A DNA stretch of 5,157 nt from Arthrobacter sp. (GTDB lineage: Bacteria > Actinomycetota > Actinomycetes > Actinomycetales > Micrococcaceae). The position numbers were made by a program, and so were the translations under genes. The stretch covers positions 1 through 5,157 of the forward strand of contig JASLAA010000180.1 of the NCBI GenBank assembly GCA_030147325.1, in the 5' to 3' direction. Below are positions 1-5,157 of the stretch, piece after piece. Within the stretch, counting starts at the first letter, position 1, and every line of letters starts with the position of its first letter. The notes under the pieces are model-generated. The model was not told the origin of the DNA and did no database searches. It saw only the letters and a list, made by a program, of their open reading frames with translations.

Positions 1-825
1 GGACGAGTCGATGATGAACAGCCCGGCGACCATCATGCCGATACCCAGCCAGGCCAGAAGCGGCCGAGTCCGGGCGGCGAGCCGGGTGCACAGCGGCGCG
101 GCGCAGGCCAGGGCCGCGCCGGCGCCGAGTTCCCAGGCGCGCGAGAACGTGGAGAAGTACGCGCGGGTGGGCAGGGCCTGCGTCTCCCACAGCGCCCAAC
201 CGAGGGAGGTGAGGGAGATCAGGCCGATCACCACGCCCGCGCCCAGCCGCGCCCGACGGCGGCGATCACCACTGCCCCGTGTCACGAGAACCAGCACAAG
301 GAGCATGACGGCCGGCCAGATGAAGTAGAACTGCTCCTCGACGGACAGGGACCAGAAGTGCTGCAGGGGCGAGACGGGGACGTTGACGCGGAAGTAGTTG
401 GTGTCGGTGGCCGCGAAGCGCCAGTTCGCGCCGAACAGGGCGGCGGCAGCGCCGTCCTTCGCCGCCTCCACGAAGCGGGGCGGTTGGAAGATCGCGAAGG
501 CGCCGAGAAGAGTGGCGAGGATCGCGGCGGTGGAGGCCGGGAGGATGCGTTTGATGCGCCGACGGTAGAACGCCCCGAAGGATATCCGGCCGGTCTGCTC
601 GTACTCCCCGAGGAGCAGCCCCGTGATGAGGAACCCGGAGATGACGAAGAAGATGTCCACGCCGATGAAGCCGCCGTTCGGCCACCCGATCAGATGGTCC
701 AGCACCACGACCACCACCACCAGGGCACGCAGGCCCTGGATGTCCGGCCGTTTGCGCGTTGCGTCAACCCCTGCCTTCCCGCGCGAACTCCCGCGGCCGT
801 GCGTGGAAGGGAACGCGGAGCGCAT
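1..825 (-). CDS. OafA/YrhL-type membrane acyltransferase (acyltransferase-3 family), 3' end missing
   Basis: Members of this family transfer acyl groups (often O-acetyl) to surface glycans, peptidoglycan or other envelope molecules from within the membrane. Read on the minus strand, 275 codons are open to the window edge. Visible family hallmarks are RPDIQGLRAL (residues 26-35), an R-x10-H pair (R33, H44) matching the conserved family motif, GGFIGVDIFFVISGFLIT (51-68), FYRRRIKRILPA (86-97), PLQHFWSLSVEEQFYFIWP (153-171) and FSRAWELG (227-234). Hydrophobic segments lie near 34-46, 53-72, 98-113, 160-181, 196-213 and 256-272. ATG 825 is preferred because GAAGG lies 5 bases upstream; in-frame ATGs at 879 and 927 are possible but would add an unconserved stretch. 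Residues 36-41 are six consecutive valines. Many actinobacterial relatives carry a C-terminal SGNH domain, but that part is outside the window. The substrate cannot be told. The family call is secure. Confidence 0.93.
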   Translation of the reverse strand, partial: MRSAFPSTHGRGSSRGKAGVDATRKRPDIQGLRALVVVVVVLDHLIGWPNGGFIGVDIFFVISGFLITGLLLGEYEQTGRISFGAFYRRRIKRILPASTAAILATLLGAFAIFQPPRFVEAAKDGAAAALFGANWRFAATDTNYFRVNVPVSPLQHFWSLSVEEQFYFIWPAVMLLVLVLVTRGSGDRRRRARLGAGVVIGLISLTSLGWALWETQALPTRAYFSTFSRAWELGAGAALACAAPLCTRLAARTRPLLAWLGIGMMVAGLFIIDSS

Positions 826-830
826 GGATG

Positions 831-835
831 CCTTC
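831..835 (-). promoter_or_regulatory. Ribosome binding site for the acyltransferase
   Basis: On the minus strand GAAGG lies 5 bases before the ATG at 825. It is what favours this start over the in-frame ATGs at 879 and 927, where I see no comparable purine-rich site. Confidence 0.5.
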
Positions 836-877
836 GGATAGGGTGCGGGCGCGGGCCCCCTACCGCATTGACGGACC

Positions 878-883
878 ATAATA
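878..883 (-). promoter_or_regulatory. Possible -10 element for the acyltransferase
   Basis: TATTAT on the minus strand is an AT-rich hexamer in an otherwise very GC-rich stretch and fits a sigma70-type -10 box. It lies about 50 bases upstream of the preferred start at 825, leaving room for a short leader. No convincing -35 hexamer is visible 16-18 bases further upstream, so this is an inference from one hexamer only. If it is right, the alternative starts at 879 and 927 could not be used. Confidence 0.35.
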
Positions 884-954
884 GCGCACGGCCCTGAGCG
901 GGAGGCCCAGGTCCCGTGCGGTAGCATGGATGGCGATGCCTAGGCGAGGGAGCG

Positions 955-978
955 GGCCGGACTGCTGAACATCCGGCC
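955..978. repeat. 7-bp perfect inverted repeat upstream of rplY
   Basis: GGCCGGA (955-961) is the exact reverse complement of TCCGGCC (972-978), with a 10-base spacer. It could be an operator-like dyad or an RNA hairpin in the rplY 5' leader. It is about 160 bases from the rplY start. GC-rich DNA yields such dyads by chance fairly often, so the function is unproven. Confidence 0.45.
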
Positions 979-1017
979 GAACTCCGTGATCGACGGTGGC
1001 TAGCGAAGTTTCCCAGT

Positions 1018-1076
1018 CTGCACTCCTGCAGCACGGGCGGTTTCCTGGACCGGCCCGAAACGCGATCCTCCCGCCC
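1018..1076 (+). promoter_or_regulatory. Possible structured 5' leader of rplY
   Basis: Two hairpins can be drawn here. CTGCA (1018-1022) pairs with TGCAG (1027-1031) around a CTCC loop. Immediately after, GGGCGG (1035-1040) pairs with CCGCCC (1071-1076); within that arm TTTC (1041-1044) can pair with GAAA (1057-1060), leaving a bulge on the 3' side. Neither is followed by a T-run, so they do not look like terminators. If the transcript starts upstream, this would be a folded leader 65-120 bases before the L25 start, where autoregulatory ribosomal-protein leaders usually sit. The pairing is seen in the sequence; the regulatory role is conjecture. Confidence 0.3.
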
Positions 1077-1140
1077 CGGCAACGTACCCGGCGACATCCG
1101 CACCAGCGGCTGACGCACCCGTTGACCCAAGGAGAACACC

Positions 1141-1791
1141 ATGTCCGAGCAGAAGCTCGCAGCACACGTCCGCACCGAGTTCGGCAAGGGCTCCGCCCGT
1201 CAGGCACGCCGTGCCAACATGATCCCCGCGGTCATCTACGGCCATGGAGCGGAGGCCATCCACATCCTGCTGCCGGCGAAGGCCACCACGCTGGCCGTGC
1301 GCACGCCCAACGCCCTGCTCACGCTGGATATCAACGGCGAGGACCACCTGGCCCTGGTCAAGGACATCCAGCGCAACCAGCTCAAGCGGATCGTCGAGCA
1401 CCTCGACCTCCTGACCGTCCGTCGGGGCGAGAAGGTCCAGGTGGACGTCGCCATCCACGTCGAGGGCGAGCCCCTTCCCGACGTCGTCTCCAACCTCGAG
1501 ACCAACACGGTCCTCGTCGAAGCCGACGCAACAGCACTTCCCGATACCCTCACGGTCAGCATCGAAGGTCACAACATCGGCGAGCACGTGTACGCCTCCG
1601 ACATCGTCCTCCCGAGCGGTGTCACCCTGCTCACCGATCCCGAGACGCTCATCGTCAACGTCATGGCCCCCACGGTCCAGGACCTCGGCGAGGGTGACGA
1701 GACCGACGCCGCCACCGAGGGCACCTCCGAAGGTGCCACGGCAGGCGACGCCGACTCCGACGCCGTCATCACCGACGCCGACGAGCAGTAA
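1141..1791 (+). CDS. rplY: 50S ribosomal protein L25, CTC/TL5 type
   Basis: L25 of the long CTC/TL5 type binds 5S rRNA in the central protuberance of the 50S subunit. The 216-residue product has the conserved N-terminal 5S rRNA-binding domain (about 1-92), with FGKGSARQARR (14-24) and MIPAVIYGHG (27-36). A C-terminal beta domain (about 98-177) follows, beginning near VQVDVAIHVEGE. The last 36 residues (181-216) are a low-complexity tail with about 13 Asp/Glu and no Lys or Arg. Such acidic tails are usual in actinobacterial L25 and lacking in the short E. coli protein. ATG 1141 follows AAGGAG (1129-1134) by 6 bases, a strong site. pth starts 14 bases after the TAA, so the two genes are probably co-transcribed. 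No clear promoter is visible, but the leader has hairpin potential. Confidence 0.97.
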   Translation: MSEQKLAAHVRTEFGKGSARQARRANMIPAVIYGHGAEAIHILLPAKATTLAVRTPNALLTLDINGEDHLALVKDIQRNQLKRIVEHLDLLTVRRGEKVQVDVAIHVEGEPLPDVVSNLETNTVLVEADATALPDTLTVSIEGHNIGEHVYASDIVLPSGVTLLTDPETLIVNVMAPTVQDLGEGDETDAATEGTSEGATAGDADSDAVITDADEQ

Positions 1792-1805
1792 GCAGGAACC
1801 GCACG

Positions 1806-2390
1806 GTGTCCACTGACACCTGGCTCGTAGCCGGGCTCGGGAACCCCGGGCCCGGCTACGCCGGCAATCGGCACAACGTAGGCCAGATGGTCCTCGACCT
1901 CGTGGCGGCTCGCTTAGGAGGGCGGTTCACCTCCTCCAGGACCCAGGCGGTGACCCTCGAGGGCCGGCTAGGAATCGGCGGGCCGCGCGTGGTACTGGCG
2001 AAACCCCTGACCTACATGAACCTCACGGGTGGCCCCGTCTCTGGCCTCGCGCGCTTCCACGACATCACACCGGACCACGTCATCGCCGTCCACGACGAGA
2101 TCGACATCCCCTTCAACACGCTCAAGCTGAAACTGGGTGGGGGAGAGGGCGGACACAACGGCCTGCGGGACATCAGCAAGGCGTTGGGAACGAAGGACTA
2201 CTACCGCGTGCGGGTAGGCGTCGGACGTCCACCCGGACGCCAGGACCCGGCCGACTTCGTGCTGAAGGACTTCAGTACCGTGGAGAAGAAGGAGATCCCC
2301 TTCCTGCTCGATGACGCCGCCGATGCCGTGGAGAAGCTCATCACCGAGGGACTCCTCGAGGCGCAGCAGCGGTTCCACCCCCAGAAGTAG
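1806..2390 (+). CDS. pth: Peptidyl-tRNA hydrolase
   Basis: Pth hydrolyses the ester bond of peptidyl-tRNAs that fall off ribosomes, freeing tRNA for reuse; it is a cytoplasmic monomer and generally essential. The 194-residue product has the full bacterial Pth signature. VAGLGNPGPGYAGNRHNVG (8-26) gives N13 and catalytic H23. KPLTYMNLTGGPV (66-78) gives M71 and N72, with Thr where Ser is usual after MNL. HDEIDIPFNTLKLKLGGG (96-113) supplies D100, matching the catalytic Asp, and GGHNGLRDI (115-123) supplies N118. Length is normal. The start is GTG 1806, with AGGA at 1794-1797 giving 8-base spacing, 14 bases downstream of rplY, as in the conserved rplY-pth pair. One TTA leucine codon (1914-1916) stands out in this GC-rich gene. 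mfd, a frequent downstream neighbour, is not the next gene here. Confidence 0.97.
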   Translation: MSTDTWLVAGLGNPGPGYAGNRHNVGQMVLDLVAARLGGRFTSSRTQAVTLEGRLGIGGPRVVLAKPLTYMNLTGGPVSGLARFHDITPDHVIAVHDEIDIPFNTLKLKLGGGEGGHNGLRDISKALGTKDYYRVRVGVGRPPGRQDPADFVLKDFSTVEKKEIPFLLDDAADAVEKLITEGLLEAQQRFHPQK

Positions 2391-2420
2391 GACGACGGCG
2401 AGCTCCAGGGCATTCCGGAC

Positions 2421-2441
2421 ACGTGCCCGTTGCGGGCATGT
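2421..2441 (+). terminator. Stem-loop after pth, possible terminator or operator
   Basis: ACGTGCCCG (2421-2429) pairs with CGGGCATGT (2433-2441) across a 3-base TTG loop: 9 pairs, one of them G-T. Outside it GGAC (2417-2420) can pair with GTCC (2448-2451) after an internal loop. It begins 31 bases after the pth stop, a normal terminator position. There is no T-run, as often in high-GC actinobacteria, so termination is likely but not shown. The same near-palindrome lies just upstream of a candidate -10 box for the regulator and could instead be a protein-binding site. Confidence 0.45.
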
Positions 2442-2467
2442 AGCCGGGTCCCTGAGGCGGTGGGCTG

Positions 2468-2473
2468 TAAAGT
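2468..2473 (+). promoter_or_regulatory. Candidate -10 box for the regulator
   Basis: TAAAGT fits the TAnnnT pattern of actinobacterial -10 boxes and stands out in GC-rich surroundings, after the pth stem-loop and 125 bases before the regulator's start. No convincing -35 hexamer is seen 16-18 bases upstream, so the assignment is tentative. Confidence 0.3.
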
Positions 2474-2509
2474 GGCGTCCCTAGGACAAGTGTTCAGGGG
2501 CGGAACATC

Positions 2510-2596
2510 ATGCGTAGGGTTCAACGTGCGTCCGGTCTCATGCCGGTGATGTCGGCGATTCAGCCGACTGTGGGTTTTTCAGGACGTGTCCGATGA
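2510..2596 (+). CDS. Possible 28-residue leader peptide overlapping the regulator start
   Basis: An ATG at 2510, preceded by AGGGG (2496-2500) with a 9-base gap, opens a 28-codon frame beginning MRRVQRASG and ending FSGRVR. Its TGA (2594-2596) overlaps the ATG of the regulator as ATGA, the classic geometry of translational coupling. The peptide is basic, with five Arg and no acidic residues, and resembles nothing I recognise. Only about 15 of 28 codons end in G or C, well below the neighbouring genes. That argues against a long-conserved protein but not against a short leader frame read for regulation. The frame also runs through a series of alternative hairpins. It could equally be chance. 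Confidence 0.35.
   Translation: MRRVQRASGLMPVMSAIQPTVGFSGRVR
2532..2579 (+). promoter_or_regulatory. Alternative hairpins before the regulator, attenuator-like
   Basis: Four short segments can pair in turn: A CCGG (2532-2535), B GCCGG (2542-2546), C GTCGGC (2551-2556) and D GCCGAC (2563-2568). A:B, B:C and C:D are mutually exclusive in the manner of an attenuator. C:D is a perfect 6-pair stem with a GATTCA loop. Five T residues follow at 2575-2579, but only after a 6-base gap, so it is not a classical intrinsic terminator. The regulator's likely binding site AGGA (2581-2584) comes directly afterwards. The stems are short and GC-rich, so chance is a real possibility. Confidence 0.3.
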
Positions 2597-5157
2597 CGGT
2601 TGTCGACGGCCGTTGGCCTTTCGTGGGACGCGAGGCCGAGGTCTCCGGTATCATGGGCGTCCTCGGTGACGACTCGGTCCGGGGAGTAGTGCTGGTGGGT
2701 CCCTCGGGTGTCGGTAAGACGATCATCGCCCAGCAGGTCCTGGGTATCATGTCCCACCATTTCGACCACATCTACCTGCGCGGCTCATCCGCCCACTCCG
2801 CCATTCCCTACGGCACGCTCAACGTCCTCCTCGCAGAACTCGACGAGGGGACGGCCGCGAATCCCCTGCTGGTCCTTGGGGCGCTGCAGCGCCGCTTCGG
2901 AGTGCAGGCGAAGCGCCCCACCCTCGTGCATGTCGACGGAGTTCAGGACATCGACGAACAGTCCGCCACGGTGATCGCGCACCTTGCCCGTGTGGGCGCC
3001 GTGCGCCTACTCGTGACCTGCGAGGACCTCCTCGATGCTCCCGGTGAATTCTTCGACCTGTGGAAGGACCGGGTTCTCGAGCGGTTCGACATCGACCTGC
3101 TCAGCCCGGACGCCGCGACACAGATGCTGGCCACGGCGCTCGGAGCGCCGGTGTCGCGCTCGGCCTCCGAGGCGCTGTGGGCGGCCAGCGCCGGCAACCC
3201 CCGCTACCTCCAGCTGGCGGCCAAAGCCGACGTCGCGTCGGGTCGCCTCTTTCTCCTCGACGGCGTGTGGGTCTCCCAGGACACCGAGCGTCAGGGATCG
3301 GGGCGCACGATCACGGACTGGACCGCGGGCAGGCTTGCAGCCCTCGACGCGGAGGACCGTGCAGTGGTGGAGGTACTCGCCGTTGCCGACCGGCTTCCGG
3401 TGGCCATTCTCCTGGCGGCCCTTCCTGCCCCATCCCTCGACAGGCTGCAGCATCAGGGCATCCTGATCCTCGACCTCGAGGGCATCCCGACGATCCGGTT
3501 CGCCCACGAGGTACTGTCCGATGTCATCCGTGGACAATTGCTCTCGGGAGCGGGACGAACGGCGTTGGAGACCGTCAGTGGACTCCGCAACGACCCCGCC
3601 GTCCCGGTGAGGAGCAGGACAAAGCTCGCCCTCTGGGCCCTGCACCAAGGCGTCACGCTGGACGGTGACGAACTGACGCTGCTGGCCCGTCTGGCCAACG
3701 ATCACCTCATCGAGGGTGCCGCGGAACGGTTCCTCCAAGCAATGCCTGCGGCGTGGGGTGGGAGCGCAGTGGCCATCGAGCGTGCGCGGCAACTCTGGTC
3801 GGACGGCCGTCTGGGCGACGGCCTCGAGGCGGTCGAGGCCGTTCTCGAGTCTCCCCCAGAGGCCTCGTCACTCGAGGAATGGGTGGACGCCCGCCTCCTT
3901 GCGGCCCGACTGCGGTTGCGGACGCACGGCCGCGAGCAGGATGCAACCGCACTGCTCGACGACGTCACAGCTCGTCTCGCGTCCGAGCCATCCAACAGGA
4001 GTGTGTCCGACTTGCTCGACCGATCCAGCCTGGCGCAAATGGAGTGCCATCTGTTCGAAGGGCAACTGGCACTCCTCTCCGAGCAGGCCGTAGCCCTCCT
4101 CGCAGAGCGTGAGGACGACGGACGCGCGAGCACCAGGATCCGAAACCTGCTCTCCACCGCCCAGGCAGGAAGGGGGTTCCAGGAGCAGGGACTCGCCGTA
4201 GCGCGCAGCGGCGTCTCGCGTCTCAGCACCCCGACTACCGAAGGCCCCGAACTGGAGGCCGCGGCCGCGCAGCTGTTCGGATTACTTATGCTCGCCGGGC
4301 ACTGGAAGGAGGCCCTGACGCTGGCGGAGCGGCGAAGCAGTCAGGCCGACGTCCCGGCGTTGGGCGGGTCCTTGTCGGAATTCGCCGAGGGACTACTCCT
4401 CGCTTTCCTCGGTCATAGCAGGCGAGCGCTGGGTAAACTCCTCCCCGCGATCAGTCAGTTCCGTATCAGGGACCGCTTTGGGGTGCTCCCTCTTGCCGAG
4501 GCAGCCGCTGCGTACTCTCAGGTGCTCGAGAACGAGACCGACCTTGCCGAGGACCATCTTCGCGCCATCGACCTCACGGGGCAGCGGTACCCCTGGCATC
4601 TGCTGGAAGCCGTGCAGTACTTCACCCTTCTTACCGCCGCGTGGCTGGATCCGCCGGAGGACGTGGCCGATGAGTTCGCGCGGCGAGCTAGCAACCTCGG
4701 TGACAGGGGTTACCACGGCGTCGGACTGTTCTTTCTGGCTCAGGCCGTGCAGCTCGGTCGGCACGACAGTGCTGAGACACTCGCGGCTTCGGCTGCTGTC
4801 ACCGAAGGCCCCTTCGCGCGCCTCGCGGAGGCTTTCGCCAAAGCTCTCACCTCCAAGGACCCCGGGGCGCTGAAGGACGTGGCCAGGGAGGCTCTGGAGA
4901 AGGGCAACTACAATCTGGCGGGCGATGTCGCGGCGGTCAGCGTGGAGAACCTCATGCCCACGCACGATCCGATGATCCGGGTCCACGCCGAGCAGATCCT
5001 CCGCAGGACCTCGACCCCCGCGCGCCGCCACGTCCGCCGCAAACTCCTCAGTGAACGGGAGCGGGCCATCGCCCGCCTGGTCGCCCAGGGCGTCGCGAAC
5101 AAGGACATAGCACATCAGGAGCACATCTCACCGCGGACCGTGGAGGGCCACGTGCAC
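2593..5157 (+). CDS. Large ATPase transcriptional regulator with C-terminal LuxR HTH, 3' end missing
   Basis: This is a large one-component regulator, resembling the LAL/MalT-like (STAND-type) proteins in which ATP binding and an unknown inducer control DNA binding. The 855 visible residues are open to the window edge. FVGREAEV (10-17) starts the ATPase module. Walker A is GPSGVGKT (36-43), and a Walker B-like strand TLVHVDG (110-116) carries D115. LLVTCE (139-144) resembles sensor 1, and SAGNPRYL (199-206) is the GNP motif of this family. RFAHEVLSDVIR (302-313) resembles the usual winged-helix end of the module. Residues about 330-800 are Ala/Leu-rich and helical, probably TPR-like. LSERERAIARLVAQG (819-833), NKDIA (836-840) and SPRTVEGHVH (846-855) form a LuxR/GerE helix-turn-helix; about 20 residues should be missing. 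There is no receiver domain. ATG 2593 is the first start after an in-frame stop at 2515, with AGGA at 2581-2584. The target genes are unknown. Confidence 0.92.
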   Translation, partial: MTVVDGRWPFVGREAEVSGIMGVLGDDSVRGVVLVGPSGVGKTIIAQQVLGIMSHHFDHIYLRGSSAHSAIPYGTLNVLLAELDEGTAANPLLVLGALQRRFGVQAKRPTLVHVDGVQDIDEQSATVIAHLARVGAVRLLVTCEDLLDAPGEFFDLWKDRVLERFDIDLLSPDAATQMLATALGAPVSRSASEALWAASAGNPRYLQLAAKADVASGRLFLLDGVWVSQDTERQGSGRTITDWTAGRLAALDAEDRAVVEVLAVADRLPVAILLAALPAPSLDRLQHQGILILDLEGIPTIRFAHEVLSDVIRGQLLSGAGRTALETVSGLRNDPAVPVRSRTKLALWALHQGVTLDGDELTLLARLANDHLIEGAAERFLQAMPAAWGGSAVAIERARQLWSDGRLGDGLEAVEAVLESPPEASSLEEWVDARLLAARLRLRTHGREQDATALLDDVTARLASEPSNRSVSDLLDRSSLAQMECHLFEGQLALLSEQAVALLAEREDDGRASTRIRNLLSTAQAGRGFQEQGLAVARSGVSRLSTPTTEGPELEAAAAQLFGLLMLAGHWKEALTLAERRSSQADVPALGGSLSEFAEGLLLAFLGHSRRALGKLLPAISQFRIRDRFGVLPLAEAAAAYSQVLENETDLAEDHLRAIDLTGQRYPWHLLEAVQYFTLLTAAWLDPPEDVADEFARRASNLGDRGYHGVGLFFLAQAVQLGRHDSAETLAASAAVTEGPFARLAEAFAKALTSKDPGALKDVAREALEKGNYNLAGDVAAVSVENLMPTHDPMIRVHAEQILRRTSTPARRHVRRKLLSERERAIARLVAQGVANKDIAHQEHISPRTVEGHVH

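Larger units (their letters stand above)
826..1140. other. Divergent intergenic region between the acyltransferase and rplY
   Basis: This 315-base stretch separates two divergently oriented genes and so should hold both promoters. No coding frame in it is credible, and there is no tRNA-like T-loop. It contains the TATTAT hexamer read leftward and three inverted repeats (955-978, 1018-1031, 1035-1076) listed separately. I could not find a rightward -35/-10 pair of good quality for rplY. TTGACG at 868-873 resembles a -35, but no -10 sits at the right distance. Confidence 0.6.

Noticed and set aside
868..873. TTGACG as a -35 box for rplY
   Set aside because: No TAnnnT hexamer occurs 16-18 bases downstream, and it lies about 270 bases from the rplY start.
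358..897. Long plus-strand open frame of 179 codons opposite the acyltransferase
   Set aside because: It is antisense to a frame with unmistakable OafA/YrhL motifs, has low-complexity Arg/Gly/Glu-rich composition, and resembles no family.
690..1187. Minus-strand open frame of 165 codons crossing the intergenic region and the rplY start
   Set aside because: It overlaps rplY and the acyltransferase in the wrong frame, is rich in Arg/Pro/Cys as high-GC shadow frames are, and has no recognisable domain.
1000..1587. Minus-strand open frame of 195 codons opposite rplY
   Set aside because: It is the complement of a clear L25 gene; its Val/Asp/Gly-rich composition is that expected from the reverse strand of GC-rich coding sequence.
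2502..2527. GGAAC resembling an ECF sigma -35 element, with CGT downstream
   Set aside because: The spacing to CGT is 18 bases rather than the usual 15-17, and the site overlaps the region better explained as ribosome site and start of the small frame.
2551..2579. Intrinsic terminator made by GTCGGC/GCCGAC and five Ts
   Set aside because: Six bases separate the stem from the T-run, the stem is only 6 bp, and it lies just before the start of the next gene. It is kept only as part of a possible leader structure.
3007..3792. Minus-strand open frame of 261 codons opposite the regulator
   Set aside because: The plus strand carries an uninterrupted 855-codon frame with Walker motifs and a LuxR HTH. 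The antisense frame has no motif and is a shadow.
4393..5124. Minus-strand open frame of 243 codons opposite the regulator's C-terminal part
   Set aside because: It is antisense to the helical region and HTH of the regulator, with no independent support.
1..5157. Mobile elements, CRISPR arrays, tRNA or rRNA genes
   Set aside because: I saw no transposase or integrase motifs, no regularly spaced direct repeats, no tRNA T-loop signature and no rRNA-like sequence.

Overview
The window is GC-rich throughout, codon third positions are mostly G or C, and both ribosomal protein L25 and the large regulator look actinobacterial. I read it as a chromosomal segment of a high-GC actinomycete (Actinomycetota), genus unknown. 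L25 is the long CTC/TL5 form with an acidic tail, as is common in that phylum.

Layout. (1) Positions 1-825, minus strand: the N-terminal 275 codons of a membrane acyltransferase of the OafA/YrhL (acyltransferase-3) family; its 3' end lies before the window. (2) Positions 826-1140: a 315-base divergent intergenic region. It holds a likely -10 element for the acyltransferase and several inverted repeats in the presumed promoter/leader of rplY. (3) Positions 1141-2390, plus strand: rplY (L25) and pth (peptidyl-tRNA hydrolase), 14 bases apart and almost certainly one transcription unit. (4) Positions 2391-2592: a 202-base gap with a strong stem-loop, a possible -10 box, and a 28-codon open frame whose TGA overlaps the next gene's ATG (ATGA). 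(5) Positions 2593-5157, plus strand: a large ATPase/LuxR-type regulator with an N-terminal P-loop, a long helical middle and a C-terminal LuxR helix-turn-helix that is cut by the window end.

rplY and pth serve translation: L25 binds 5S rRNA in the 50S subunit, and Pth recycles peptidyl-tRNA released from stalled ribosomes. The acyltransferase (cell-surface or glycan acylation) and the regulator are separate functions. In many actinobacteria rplY-pth lies between glmU-prs and mfd; here the immediate flanks are the acyltransferase and the regulator, so the neighbourhood looks rearranged or interrupted.

The least ordinary parts are the two intergenic regions: the structured region before rplY, and the leader of the regulator, where a small overlapping frame coincides with a chain of mutually exclusive short hairpins. 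I see no mobile element, CRISPR array, tRNA or rRNA, and no clearly new multi-gene system.
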